64,000 nt of DNA from Pezizomycotina sp. ARF18 (Eukaryota > Ascomycota): the NCBI GenBank assembly GCA_002224055.1, contig AZLU01000033.1:1-64000 (forward strand), given 5' to 3'. Within the stretch, counting starts at the first letter, position 1. Each line of letters starts with the position of its first letter. Shown piece after piece: positions 1 to 12,335 of this stretch. Position numbers and translations under genes: made by a program. The notes under the pieces were generated by a model. The model did not search any database. It saw nothing but the letters and a program-made list of their open reading frames with translations, and was not told where the DNA came from.

Positions 1-1128
1 CTAGAGCTTTCATCCCTTCGAATGAGATAATAATACGCCAATATCTTCGTTTGTTTTCGATAATTTGTTTTATTCTCTCTCCCTCTATGTTCTTTTTATT
101 TTAACCTTTCTGCCCAAGGTTGTGACTTTGGCCTTCAAGAAACAAAATCAGAGCAATTATCACAAACAAGACATAAACACAAACCAGACAAAGAAAGGAA
201 CGAAAGAAAAGGGAAAAAAGAAGGGAAAAAAAAGAAAGGAACAAAGAAGGGAACAAAAGAAAGAAAGAACAGGGAAGAAAGACAGATGGAATTGAGCCTC
301 ATGGAGGTTTCTCTGATTGAACCAGGGACCAGCCTTTTTTATATTACTTTTTAACGTAATTGCTTATAATTTGCGAAACCACAGTAACGCTTTCTGCTTC
401 TGCTTCTGCTTGTGCATGGAGCCAACGCAGAGCTACGGAGCTATATATCTCCTAACACAAAGCGAAACCCCGGTTCTTTTCGACAATACTTTCTTTTTTT
501 AGTTTTTTTTTTTTTTTTTCTCCAAAACGAATTTTAATTAATTCAACTGACTAAGTAATTATAAAGACTAAGTACTATATTATTATTATCGTTTGTTCTC
601 GAAATCAAAATCTCCAAACTCATCGCATTCTGGACCCTGTTTCCTCTATTCGGTTGTTTCTGACGTGGAAGGGCCGCTTCTGTTGCCGACGAGATTTCCT
701 CGCCGCGGTAATCAATCCAATCCAATCCTCACACACACCTCTCTGGCTCTCCCCTCTCGCATCTTTGGGAAACAGTATTTTTTTCATTTATTTATTTTAT
801 TTTTATTTTATTTTATTATTTTAATTTTATTTTATTTTATTTTATTTTTTTTTTTTTATTTATTTATTTAATTTTTTTTTTATTTATTTTTTTTTTTTTA
901 TTTATTTATTTATTATTTTTTTTCAAAAAATCAAACTGTAAGTGTCAATATTTTTTTTTCCCTTCCAATTATTTATATATATATTTAGCCTTATATATAT
1001 CTTATATTTGCTTGAGTATTTATTTATTTATTACTGCTCGACGGTGTTCAAGGCAAGGTGTAATGTAATATTATTGTTGTTTGACTTAGCAGCCCCCTTT
1101 GACCCGATTCGGGAAGATTTAAGGGACT

Positions 1129-1160
<32 letters not shown>

Positions 1161-1487
1161 CAATTTTAAAGCGGTTGGCGGTTACCTCTGAGGATTTTAC
1201 GAAATTTTATCTATATTTATATTTTATTTACTTAAGTATTAATTTGTCTATTTATTTATTTACACTACAAAAAAGGAATAAAGACATCGAGAGGAGGAAG
1301 ATTATTGTTATTTACTTACACTACCACTCTCTAACCCTTTCTTATTTTTCCCTCCTCCCTTCTGGCTCTCATTCATTATAATCATCCTCACACGCGTTTC
1401 TTTCTCAGCGGAGTGTCTCTCTCCTTTCTTCTTTCTCTTTCGGATCAACATTCTTTTCAACTCCCCTTTCCCTCCCCTTTTTACACA

Positions 1488-1524
<37 letters not shown>

Positions 1525-2027
1525 ACACAATTTCTACTTTAATTTATTCTTCGGCTCTTAGAGAAGGATTATTAAAGTCGATTTCCCCCCAATCCTCGTC
1601 TTGATACTCCTTTTAAGTGTTATTATTAAAGGAAAAAGGGAAAAAGAAAAACACGAGATTGCTCTATTTTTCCCTGTCCAGAAAAAAAAAAATTTTAAAA
1701 TAAAAGCAGTAGAGACCACTTCTTTGAGGACAGGACCGTACGCTGTATACACCCCCCAAAAAAAAAAAAGCCTCCCAAAGAAGATAACCTCCATTTCCTT
1801 TTTCGAAAAGTTTTCTGTTGGACTTTTTTTTTTTTTTTTTCGGTTCTAAGTAGTTCATTTTTTGATTATTTCTAATTCCTATTTTATTTTTTCCTTGCCA
1901 AAAAGAAAAAATTTCTTTCTTTCCTCCAATTTCTTTTTTCGCTATTTTATTTAATTTTTTTTAATCCCTCAACCTCCGCCGTCTTCCTCACCGCACCCCT
2001 TTAACCATTCTTAATTCATTTCTCTTT
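1..2027. other. AT-rich intergenic DNA with homopolymer and TTTA tracts
   Basis: I see no supportable gene here. The stretch is dominated by T runs (for example 1130-1160 and 1491-1520), imperfect TTTA/TTTTA repeats around 780-925, and C/T-rich DNA from 1380 to 1480. The last 600 bases are pyrimidine-rich and are probably the promoter and leader of the plus-strand gene that follows. The open frames present are all low-complexity Phe/Lys/Ser runs created by these tracts. Confidence 0.6.
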
Positions 2028-5000
2028 GTGAATGCCGCAGACTCCATTCTCCACGACCTAAGTTCAAATACACCTTATGCCACTCAAATTACCTCGATTT
2101 CGACGAAAATCCGCCGCAACGCCCTTGACGCTGCTTATGAGCCAGCAGATACCGGCTCTCCTGTGACTCCACAACCTCCTGCTACCCAGTATAGTTCGAA
2201 TCCGAACGGTCTGAGAGGTTTGGGACGCGGGTATCCATTGGTGGCCTTCGTAAAAAGTCTTCTACGACTACGAACCTAGCCAACCCGCACCAGCAGCCCC
2301 AACAGCAACAAAACAGTCGTACTCCACGCACCTTCGTACGGTGATTCCACGACATCGTCATCGGGTAGCAGGAGCACAGTAACAGCGGAGCGGGAGCGGC
2401 ATTGGAGCAAGCGGTGGTGGAGGAGGGTATTATGGTTCTGACAGGCAAAGTTCCTCGTCGACACTGCCATCAAACGAAGCGCCTCGAACCCCTTCTTCCG
2501 TAGGATGAATATTATAGGCCCAACGCGCCGGGTGATAGAGATTCTGGTTACAGCACTTACAGCCTGGATTACAAACTACAGGTTGAGGACAGTTGGAAGA
2601 AGTACTATGAACCACAAGTCCGAACCGTCTCTTACAAGCCCAGCTTCCATTGCCAGTATTGACTTGCCCAAGCTCGAGACGAGCCTGGACTCGTCAGCCT
2701 ATGTTCGGTGACGAGCTATTTATGTTTACGTCTGATGGAATAGAATGTCCAGAATTGGAGTGGCAGAAGGGTTAGGGCCGAAATTAGCCACCAATCAATT
2801 TACAGTATGTAGATCTCACCCCCAAGTGCCCTTACATTTGCATTTTCCACAAACCCAAACCACAAAATGGGGAGAAACAATGAATCTAACTGTCTCTTCA
2901 TTATGTTCGAAGAGCAATAACGAAAATCCCCCTGCACCGCCGCCAAAACCCACCAAACAGGCAAATCCACAGCAAAAGCAACAGCAACAGCAACGACGAT
3001 TCATGGATTCTCGCTTCACGGTGATGACGAAGATATGTATCCGGCAAGTGCTACCTCCCCAACCAGCAAGAATTACGCGCGAGGCCCCATATCGCCAAAA
3101 CTATCCGAGGGATGGAAATCAGGCCGATGAAAATGACGCCCTCATGTCGTCTTCTCCCGGCTCTATTCTCCCGGAAGCCCCTAGCACGATTCGCAAGGAA
3201 TTCCAGGACTCTAACACCCTCTGCCCCTGCCCAGACCGCCCAACATTCGATAGATTCATCTCTTGCTGCTCCTTCGAGAAACAGCGACCCAAGGAGCATC
3301 GACACGAACGCACAAACTCTTTCGATACCCCTAAATCAAGTCTGGATGCGGACGCGGCAATAATTTCAAGCAACACTGTCAAGCGCAAGGAAGTACCATC
3401 GAGAAACGCACTTCCCGCAGCTCCCTCGAACACAGACCGCGCCTCCTGCCCTGGTTGAAAAGGTCGGCTCCACCGAATCAACCCCTAAAGCTAGACAGGC
3501 TACCACAATCGCCGCGATCAGTTCGAACGACGACGAAGATTTCGCCCTGGCAGCCCACGGCCGCGTTGGCAACCAAGTTTGAGCAGGCACCGACTACACA
3601 GTCACAGCCCAAAGTTATGACGAAGGCTCAGTTCGAACGTTACCGCGTGCGCAGGACAAGGAGCGCCAGATTGCCCAGAAGACTGGGACTCTTGACGACA
3701 GTGATGATGATATTTCCGAGGATGACGAATCGGAGGAGGGCACGAAAAGCAACATGAAGCAAAGACAGAGGCAGGATGCGCACCTCGCCGTATACAGACA
3801 GCAAATGAGAAGGTTACAGGGACACAAATAATGAACTGCCAACTCTTGGCATAACAAACGCGAACAAGCGTCCAACAGTGCACCATGCTCTCCTTGTCTA
3901 ACACTATGGCCCAGCTCAGCATATCCGGCCCTAGCTCACCGGAGGGAAATCAGAGGAGGATGAAGATGAGGAAGTTCCCCTCGGTATTCTTATGGCCCAT
4001 GGTTCCCAAACAAGCCGGCCGGACGTCCGCCCAAGCAGGCTTGTCAGTTCCTCCTCGCAACCAAATCTCAGGCTGTTTCGCAGAGCCAGCAGTCTTTCCG
4101 GAGGTGGTGGGCACTTGCCGCCCTTCGCGCGTAACCTTCCTCAGGATCCATACTTCGGTGCAGGCCTTGTCAACCAAGTCAACAGAGCATCAATGGCCAT
4201 GGGCGGTGGCGGCGGGTGAAGCGAATACGGTGGGATGTCTCCATCAGCCGCGCCGGATCGACATCCAAGGGACTCATCGGGGATATCGTACGCGAAGAAG
4301 AATACCGAGCCCAGCGTCGTGGACTCGCTCCAAGTAAAGCAAATCTTCGCGCATCCAACGCTGGCGGAGGCTTGCTTGGACTCGGCGGTGGTCAGCAACC
4401 GGGCATGAGCCAGCCAAACATTATGGCTACCCAAGGAAGTGACAGATGAACAGATGAACCAGATGATGGCAATGCAAATGCAATGGATGCAGCAGATGCA
4501 ACAGATGCAGCAGATGCAACAGATGCAGCAGATGCAGCAGATGTCTCAGTTTGGGCAGATGTCTATGCCGGGTATGATGGGAATGATGGGCCCAATGACC
4601 ATGCCCAATATGAACATAGCCAACATGAACGTGCCGAATATGAATATGGGCGCTATGAATGCAATGCGACCTCCCTCCATGATGTCTACAAACGGTCAGA
4701 TGGGTGGTTCTACCGGGTCAACGGGCTATGAGCATGGTGGAGTCGGCAATGCCTTTCCAGGTTCCTGCTCAAGGGATGCGGCCCGGCTACGCCGGCTCTA
4801 TCCGCAGCATGGCGCCGCCCACCGGAGGTCCGTCGTTTATGGAGGACAACCTGGATACACACCGTCAATTGCTCCTTCTGAAAGAGCAACGTGGGAATGC
4901 CCTCCCGTTACCGACCCGTTAACACCGCTACCAGCAACACTCCTGAAATACACTCTCGATAGTCAACGGCATTGTAATTAACCGAACTTCCACCTTATCC

Positions 5001-5332
5001 TCCTCTCTGGGGCTAGATTTCAGGTCCAGTCAACTGCCTACGATACCGGAAGCACGAAAAAAGACAGCGATTCGGACGACGAAGAAGGTTGGGCGGAAAT
5101 GGATAAGAAGCGCAAAGAGAAGAAGGATGGCTGGCGGAAAAAGAAGGAGCAGCAGCTTCGAGGTGTTCTTAGGCTGTCACCTTCGTCTAATTCTCCACGA
5201 CTTCCAAACCAGCAGGTTCTTTTTGTAAAAAGTTTCATTCTATTGTTTTTAAATTTTTTTTTTTCGGCAGGAAGAGCACAAGAGTACGATACCATCTTTG
5301 CAAAAGAGTTCATAATTGGGAGAATAAATTAG
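2028..5332 (+). CDS. conserved fungal low-complexity protein, Met/Gln-rich
   Basis: Not a protein I can name, but the pattern is one I recognise from uncharacterised Pezizomycotina proteins. The order is a Pro/Ser/Gln-rich N-terminal half; a charged stretch near 3650-3830 reading EDDESEEGTKSNMKQRQRQD and AHLAVYRQQMRK; a Met/Gln repeat at 4440-4560 (WMQQMQQMQQ) followed by a Met/Asn/Gly-rich region; then GYTPSIAPSER near 4850 and a basic end with EEGWAEMDKKRKEKKDGW near 5080-5140. The reading frame changes several times, for example just after SIAPSER, where the next frame continues the expected RYRP segment. I read these as indels. The true start codon is not clear: the open frame at 2028 begins with GTG. 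The end is taken from the stop at 5332, and an intron near 5215-5270 (T-rich, ending in CGGCAG) may move it. Function unknown; probably intrinsically disordered. Confidence 0.6.
4483..4545 (+). repeat. coding ATGCAGCAG trinucleotide-type repeat
   Basis: Tandem copies of a Met-Gln-Gln unit lie inside the low-complexity gene. The units differ only at CAA/CAG synonymous sites in places, so the repeat is partly under protein-level constraint. Such tracts vary in copy number between strains. Confidence 0.75.
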
Positions 5333-6447
5333 AACTACAGTCACGCTCGCTGCCTTTAATACCACTTTCTAATTGTCTTATACCTTTTTTTTTTAAGCCA
5401 CTTCTGTTGAATACATATATCTTTTTTTGGTTTCATAGCGGCACTTATTGCTGTGCATGTATTAAGAAAACGAAGAAAAAAAAAAGTTCCAAAACAAAGG
5501 CTTACCATCTGTAATGCTAGGGACACCGCTGACAGCGTGCTTTTTGTTGCTAGTTTGTTTATTATTTTATCGTTTATACATTCTTGTTATAACCCTCTGA
5601 TAACCTTTTCGTTTTTTCCTTGTCTAAGAAAAAAAAAATTAACATTGTCTTCGGTTTGGATTACTACCTTTGCACTTTTCTCTTTGTCCTTCTCTTTCTT
5701 TTTGTCACTTCTTTTCTGTCTCCCATTCTATTTTTGTGTTGGTGTTCTTTTCCATTTGGATACCTATTGCGAACATATTATACTTATCATGAAAAACGCA
5801 AAAAGAAGGACCACCGGCCTTTACGAGCGAAGCAGTATTAGAAGTCCGATTTGTCCCTTCAACACGTACATATACGTTCATGCGCATCTTGTCATCATCG
5901 TAGCTCACATACTTATCTCGAATATTATTATATCCTAGTATATTACTACTGAAGTATCTCTTCATGTCGATGTTTTCGTCTCATTTTGTCTTTCTTAGTT
6001 TTTCTTTTTTTTACCCGTGTACATCAATTGCAATATTCCCTTTTCACTTTCATGTTTCCTTTTCAAATTTTACCTTTATCCGCGTTATATATCTGTTTTT
6101 TTATATATATAAAAAGTAGAAGAAAAATTAATCTTCCGTTTGCTGCACGGCCTTAATTATAATATGATCAATACCATTAAAATAATATACCCTTCGTTCC
6201 TGGTTTTCGTCGATATTAGAATCTTCAAGTATTTGATCGCCCAATGTCAAGCTCATGAATCTGACATTAGAGAATGCTTAATTCTACCTATATCGTGCAC
6301 AAAACTCGGGCAATTCATATAAGCATAACGACTAGAATCCTGATGGTAGTGTCAGGGGGACCGATAAGAGATATATATAATCAAATGCTATGTATAGATA
6401 TCTGGCCAGTGCAAGATTATCCGTTTGTTTGGGTAACAGTTCCTGAG

Positions 6448-6482
<35 letters not shown>

Positions 6483-6836
6483 AAGGAACAGAGGTATTAA
6501 CATACAAGTATATGTATAACAGGAAAAAAGAAACAGATCGAATATCTCGTCCTTTGTAACATGTAGAAGACGGGAAAAAAAGAGATATATGCGTTCAAAA
6601 GGGTTGCAAAAGAATTAAAAAACAACCCAAATATCAAACAATTTTTGTGTAATAAATTTCCGCCCTGCGTTAATTGTCGTCGTCGTCTCCAACACCTTTG
6701 TTTTTAAATAATATGTTTTCCAACGGTCAGTGACGTTTAAATGTTGTTTTTTGAACATAATGTATACGGGAGAAAAGGAGTAGAAATGGACAACAAGGAA
6801 GAGAAAAAGGAAAAGAAAAAGGTCTAGCCAGTTTTT
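5333..6836. other. intergenic, AT-rich, no gene seen
   Basis: The stretch lies between the convergent 3' ends of the low-complexity gene and the GNAT gene. It is AT-rich with pyrimidine runs and an A run of about 33 at 6448-6480. No open frame resembles a protein, and I see no tRNA-like fold. Confidence 0.6.
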
Positions 6837-7917
6837 TCAACGGCCTCTCAATGTAGCTAATCTTCCGCCCGAACCTTCTAACTCCAGAATGCAGTCCCTC
6901 CAATTACCGCCACCGTACGTGGCCTTGCTATCGCCAATATCCTTAAAGTTGTTCTTGGTGTAGAAACCGACGACGTCCGAGTGCGAGAGCAAAGCGATGC
7001 GGTGGACACGCCTGCATCCCGCATTCGGGAGATGTAGTCCTTCAGCAGGATAGTTGCAAACCCGTTCTTCCTGTGATCCGGCGAGACGCAGAGGGAGTGC
7101 AGCGCGATCGTCTGGCCAGCCTCACAATGACCCTCAACGTTTTCCGGCTTCGCGTCCGTTTGCTTTTCGCTCGTCTGTCCTTCTGCGGCGGCCTTCGAAG
7201 CTTCGTCACTCTTCCCTTCGACTTTTCTCGTCTTTCTTGGGTTCTACTGACGCGGGCGCTGCTGGTGCTGCTTCCGCCGAGCTCGGGTCGAAGCGGGCTA
7301 GCAGGTGCTTCGGGATCCTCATGGCAGCGTCCGTGACCGTTTTCGCGACGGTTTTGGTGGAAATGATGTGCGCCAGTAGTATCTCCTGGGGCTTAAAGTC
7401 GGAGGCACCTTTTGGAGTATCTGGGTGAGGCTTAGTTAGGGTCATGAGGCCGACGCAGAGCTCGGGGCTGCAGTGTACAGGAAAAGCTTTAGTGTTAGCC
7501 AGGATACTCGGATGACGGGCTGTGTGAGGTTCAACGGCCTCAGATGTTCGAGCTCGGACAACTGGGAATCGAAACGCACCAAACGGTTAATCTGTACACA
7601 AGCTATCACAAAATTAGCAACTATTCTTCTTTATTTGTTAGACAAGTGGTGGTCGGATCCCTCAGCGTTGGCGGGGCTGAAATCTGACAATCGCAGTAGC
7701 ACCAACGAATGACGTTATTCGGACGCGAAAGAATTTTATTGTAGAAATCAGCTAAGGAATCGTTACCTTTTCCTTGGAGCAGGCTTCGTTCCCAGGGAAG
7801 CACTTGCGCTCTAGCTCCAAGCATCTGTCGAGATCTGAGATTGTTCAACGTGCGGACGTAGACGTTAGCCTTGTTTTGTAGGCTTTTGGGGTGGAACGTG
7901 AGAGCCATGGAAGACAT
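6837..7917 (-). CDS. GNAT-family N-acetyltransferase (AANAT/polyamine acetyltransferase-like)
   Basis: Likely transfers acetyl from acetyl-CoA to an amine, as in the fungal serotonin/polyamine N-acetyltransferase group. The N-terminal part near 7785-7830 reads ISDLDRCLELERKCFPGNEA, the Cys-Phe-Pro signature region of this group. A central part reads PELCVGLMTLTKPHP. The acetyl-CoA loop lies near 7020-7110 as ALHSLCVSPDHRKNGFATIL, the R/Q-x-x-G-x-G/A type pyrophosphate loop. The C-terminal end is TYGGGNWRDCILELEG. The start is the ATG of MSSMALTF; a second Met three codons in is equally good. At least one intron begins with GTAACG after the SKEK segment near 7766. Frame changes occur before ISDLDRC and inside the acetyl-CoA loop region, and I attribute them to indels. 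The gene is divergent from YTM1. The substrate is not determined by the sequence. Confidence 0.8.
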
Positions 7918-8479
7918 CGTGTCGGAAAAAGGAAAAATAGCGTGTTGAGAACTGTAAATGATGGGTGCGTTTGTTTGATCGAGACGACTAGTAGCGGGAC
8001 GTTCAGGGTATCTGTGATCAAGAAGGTTTAATTAGAAATTAAGAGCTTCAGCTTGACCTGTTGTTGTTGAGTAGATAAAGTCCCAAATGTGAGCAGAGGA
8101 ACAGGACAGGATTCAAAAGTCGAAAAAAAAAAAAAAAAAAACCGCGTTTGACTACAATAGAAGAAGGATTGGGGGGACTTGGCAAATGCGGGGCCTAGAA
8201 ACAGTTTTGGAGGGGAGGCGAAACAGAGCTGCAAGCGTCAGACCTTTCTCCTTTTTTCCTTTTCCACCGTCTTCGTCTGTTATCGAGCCTTTCTATAGTT
8301 GAATCTCCATCAATGATCTAAAAAAAGAGAAGAAAAGAGGGTTGACTATACAGACAGCCCGGATCTTATTATTTCTCTCTGTGGATCTCAACGAAAGGCT
8401 AAAGCGTATGGAGGATTGAATGATGGACGTTTTCGTTTCAAAAAACAAGAGCTGCTTATCTTCCTTTCTTTTAATGTGT

Positions 8480-8499
8480 AGCTAGCTAGCTAGCTAGCT
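8480..8499. repeat. TAGC/GCTA tetranucleotide microsatellite
   Basis: Five copies of GCTA. The motif is self-complementary, so the tract is a palindrome. Confidence 0.8.
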
Positions 8500-8605
8500 C
8501 CAAGAAGAAAGATGCCCTTTTGAGAATTAGTACTTATTATGAAGATTTATCGCTCTTGAATTATTATTATTATTGATTATTATTATGGTTATTATTATTG
8601 GTTAT

Positions 8606-8640
8606 TATTTATTTATTTATTATTATTTATTTATTTATTT

Positions 8641-8720
<80 letters not shown>

Positions 8721-8722
8721 TT
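8606..8722. repeat. TTTA tetranucleotide microsatellite
   Basis: About 115 bases of nearly perfect TTTA units, with a few shorter TTA interruptions at the left end. It sits inside the GNAT/YTM1 divergent promoter region. A similar TAAA array on the other strand sense lies at 19825-19882, and a weaker TTTA array near 45796-45850, so the motif recurs in this genome. Confidence 0.9.
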
Positions 8723-9008
8723 CATAATTATTGTTGCCTGGATTTATTTATTTCAGCTCTCTGTCGCCTGACCCGACCTGTACCCGACACTGCACTTTAA
8801 AAACCAAAGTGAGGCTCAAAAATTTTATCCTTATCGTTTTGCGCCGCTACAGGAAAAAAAAAAACTTTCACTTTTCCTCTTTTTCTTTCGGGTCTCTTGT
8901 CTTGCTTTCTTCATTTCTTCAACAATTGCCCGACAAACACCACACGATATCGAGGAAGGAAATAGATAAAGAGAGAGGAGAAAGAGGTATCTTCCAAAGC
9001 GCACCTCA

Positions 9009-10439
9009 ATGGCGAATTCGATACAAAATAGCGGCACCGATATTTCAACAACGGTTACGTTGAAGGATGGTCCTAAGGTTGGCCAGGTCCTGGTTAACCT
9101 CACTACACGGCAGCCCGACATTGCCATCTCGACGCCGCCACTGCTCGTCCCGACGTCGCTAAAGCGCTACGGTCTCTCGGTGTAGTAAATCATCTTCTTT
9201 CCACCGACAAACCCATTCCGTTCGACTTTCTCATCGATGGCGTCTTCCTGCGCTCGTCTCTCGACGATACCTCTCGAGCAACGGATTGACCGCCGAAACC
9301 ACGATAGAGTTAGAATACGTCAGGAGTATATTGCCGCCGCTGTACCTCGCAAGCTGGGAGCAGAACGATTGGATCAGCTCGGTGCATATACTATCTGGAG
9401 GTGGCGAAGGTGGTCAATTGAGCGGGAGCGAAAGGGTGTTGAGCGGTAGCTACGATAGCGTCGCACTGGTGTTGGATCTGAGCGGACAGATTGTGGCGCA
9501 GGCGGTCGGGCATACTTCTTCGATCAAGACGGGCAAGATGGGTGCGGGCGAATGATACAGCAGCCGCCGAATTGCAGTTCATAACCGGTGGCATGGACCG
9601 CTCGGTTAGGTTGTGGAGCTGTCCTGCGCATTCGGACATGGCAGTCGAGGAAGTTCAGGCTATGGCTGTAGCGGAGTTTGTCGGGCACAAGTCGACCGTG
9701 GAGGATATATGCGTCGACCCGTCGACGGCGAGGATACTTTCCGCTAGCAGTGACCAGACCGTCGCTATCTGGTCATTGGACCTCTCCGAGGAGCAGAGGC
9801 GCCAGACACTGTGTATACACCCTCTACTCGCGTAGCGAAGAAGCGAAGAAAGTCTAAATCCACTTCTTCCGGGGTAAGGAAGATGCCTCTGGCGGTAATG
9901 TCCGCACACTCTGGGGCCGTTTCCTCTGTGGTCTTTGACTCGAAGGATGCTACAGCGGGGTACTCGGTTTCATGGGATCACACGATAGTTACTCACGACC
10001 TCGTCACTGCCAAGACGGTTGATACGCGGACGACGCAGCACCCGCTGCTCTCCGTGACCTGTATGGATTCCCTCTCACTACTTTGCCGCTGGATCGGCGG
10101 CGAGACATATCACGCTCCACGATCCGCGAGCTTCAGCGACTACGGTAGCGACGAGCGTGCTGCGCGGACATACAAACGGTGTCGTTTCGGTAGTACAGAG
10201 CCCTGAGAGCGAGTTCATGCTCGCCTCCGGGAGTCACGACGGTACCGTAAGGGTCTGGGATGTGCGCGCCGTCGGCGGAAGCGCAGCGGCGGCAGTGTAT
10301 ACACGATCAAGAGGAAAGCGGCTCAGGAAAGGTGTTTTCCGTGGATTGGAGGAAGGATGTTGGTATTGTAAGCGGTGGGGAGGACAAGAAGGTTCAGGTC
10401 AACAAGGGAGAAGGGCTTGCGAATGCTCAAGTACTCTAA
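9009..10439 (+). CDS. YTM1: Ytm1/WDR12 ribosome biogenesis WD40 protein
   Basis: Subunit of the nucleolar PeBoW (Nop7-Erb1-Ytm1) complex needed for 60S pre-ribosome maturation. The ubiquitin-like N-terminal domain is clear: [47 protein letters not shown] and [16 protein letters not shown], followed by [14 protein letters not shown]40 repeats follow, with [77 protein letters not shown] and [13 protein letters not shown]. The C-terminus is [20 protein letters not shown] with the stop at 10437-10439. The Ytm1 E/D residue that contacts Rea1 lies in the UBL domain, but I did not assign it. The start ATG at 9009 gives a complete UBL. No convincing intron. Four or more frame changes fall between conserved blocks, with no loss of conserved content on either side. 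Converges on SDH6. Confidence 0.93.
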
Positions 10440-10740
10440 CCATCTCCTTTTTGAGCGGTAAACCACCCCCTGTATAACTATATGTAAGAATAGGGATGGT
10501 GGCATCGAATTGAGGGAAACGCAGTGTACAATGGCGTTCTTGGACGAACTGAAAAACACATTAGAGGATCCTAAAAAGCAATGTAGAACCGAGTCGCACA
10601 TTTGAACTTTCCCCCCTAAAATCTACAGGTTGATATCTTGTTAAATATGTACATTATTTATTTATGCAGATAAGAGGAAGTGTATATTCTTATTACTGTA
10701 CAACTATTTACAGACGATGAAGATAATCTCCATACTTCAT

Positions 10741-11207
10741 TCAGCCAATGTTTAACCTTCTGATGCTGCTGTTACTTAGCATCTCGAGTTGTCGCCGACC
10801 CCTGCGTAATAGATGTTCCACTGTCGCAAAATCTTTCTTCGAAACGCTGGCTGTGTACTTCCGAAATTCTGATCTTTAGTAGTTATAATTATTGTTTGTC
10901 AGCCAATTATTTATTCGTTCTCGGATATTTTCGTCTTAAATATAGTACTTACCTCGTGTATTGTTTGAAACTCTCTTTCGAGTCCTGGTCCTCTTATAAG
11001 TCAATTGATCTACGTATTCGAATGAGTTGAACGAGGACGTACCTCTGGGAAGAGTTTTTATTGGCTTACAGCTGGTTTTTGCGCAGCTTCCCTCAAGCAG
11101 CTTCGGTATAGCGACAGAACCTCTTTTTGCAGACCGGATAGCTGCGATGCTGTTTTCGATGCGCCGACCGCGCTTACGGCGGCTGCTCTGATGATCGAGA
11201 CGTTCAT
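10741..11207 (-). CDS. SDH6: succinate dehydrogenase assembly factor Sdh6/SDHAF1 (LYR protein)
   Basis: Small mitochondrial matrix LYR-motif protein that helps insert iron-sulfur clusters into the Sdh2 subunit of complex II. Exon 1 (11043-11207) begins MNVSIIRAAAV and carries LSGLQKEVLSLYRSCLRE, which contains the LYR tripeptide. Exon 2 (10953-10992) encodes DQDSKESFKQYTR. Exon 3 (10741-10873) encodes SEFRKYTASVSKKDF and VEHLLRRGRRQLEML, the SDHAF1 C-terminal signature. Introns of 50 nt (GTACGT...AAG) and 79 nt (GTAAGT...AAAG) fit GT-AG rules, and the exon 2/3 junction is in phase. The summed exons are one base short of a multiple of three: the frame slips after CLREAAQKP, so one base is missing or extra there. 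The gene is small and is easily missed because no exon makes a long open frame. Divergent from the FAH-family gene. Confidence 0.88.
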
Positions 11208-12335
11208 GGCATGGTTTCCAGATCAACTGAGCGCTTTTGTGGTTTTGTTTTTTTATTTTTTATTTTTATTTTATTTTTTTTTTTTTTTTGCGGGAGCTGA
11301 GGTTCGAAGCTATCCTGTATTGGTTGAAGAGAATTGTGGTTGCAGAGAATTGTAATTAAGCCTCCGATGTATAGCTATCTCATAATATATATTTTTTCGG
11401 CCTCGGTCCGCATGCAACTGGTTTCAGGCACAACTGCTCCCAATAAATCCCATGCCAAATCCCGGCAGGGGCGGCAGGGGAGACCTACGGGCGTCCACCA
11501 TGCAAGCACTGATCGTCACAAGCAAGTCAATCAACCCAGTAGTTTTCTACTACCTTTGATTGACGCGGGAGCTCCAAAGTAGGAAGCGCTCTAAGAGGTG
11601 TACTTACTACATATCTTGAGGTTTGTCGACTCTAACTACCAAGGAAGAGACTGAGAAGATGTTCCCCATTAGGAAGTAAGAGGGACCTCGAGGCCTCTGA
11701 GGTACTGTCCAAATCTGCAAATATATATATACTTAGTATATAAACCTCAGCGAAAAAGATACCTGCAGATGACAAGTACTTCGTATATTAATGAATGAAG
11801 AAATTGACATCATTGACTACGGCGGAATGCTGCTCGTACAGCCTGTGTTGTGAAGTTGTTTAAGATCGAGGAAAGGCTTGAAACGCTGTATTGTTTTGTA
11901 GTGACTACTCCCCCACACTTTGTCTCCGCAGACAAGCACCAATTAAGCTGTTTATACGTTTATTTTCGGTATCTTGGACTTTAACGGCGTGAATGCCGGT
12001 CTCGTTCGCTCCACTCTACGACTTAGGCTTCCTTTTGCCGACTGCCGATGAGAACTACCGCGTTAACATATTAATGAACAAATTGAAGGCATCATCGTAC
12101 CTTGTACGGCCTTTGTCTGTTATATATACCTGCATTTCCATTTCACTTTCACATTTTCGAATAGATGTCACTCAGGTTGGCCCTAAGCCGCGAATTGTGT
12201 CCTGGAATATAAGAGAAAGCCGTTTAGGTTCCCGTTCGACGTCGTTGTGCAGCAGTATATTATTTTCATGCTCAAGGAGAATTGCTTGCGATACTACGCC
12301 TCGGCCTTGTCAATTCTTATTTTCAACATTGAGTA
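11208..12335. other. intergenic between SDH6 and the FAH-family gene
   Basis: Divergent promoter interval of about 1.1 kb. It holds a mixed T-rich run at 11240-11290 and a GC-richer patch near 11460-11510. A TATATATA tract lies at 11720-11730. I see no open frame with family resemblance and no RNA gene. Confidence 0.5.

Larger units (their letters stand above)
7918..9008. promoter_or_regulatory. divergent promoter region of GNAT and YTM1
   Basis: This stretch of about 1.1 kb separates two divergent genes and must hold both promoters. It contains a TAGC microsatellite at 8480-8499, a long TTTA array at 8606-8722, and a C/T-rich stretch at 8866-8930 just upstream of the YTM1 start. I see no clear TATA box for either gene. 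Confidence 0.5.

Noticed and set aside
1-2000. Phe- and Lys-rich open frames as small membrane or basic proteins
   Set aside because: They are translations of T/A homopolymers and simple repeats, with no conserved motif.
8606-8722. TTTA array as a possible CRISPR or satellite array
   Set aside because: It is a simple 4-bp microsatellite with no spacers or longer unit.
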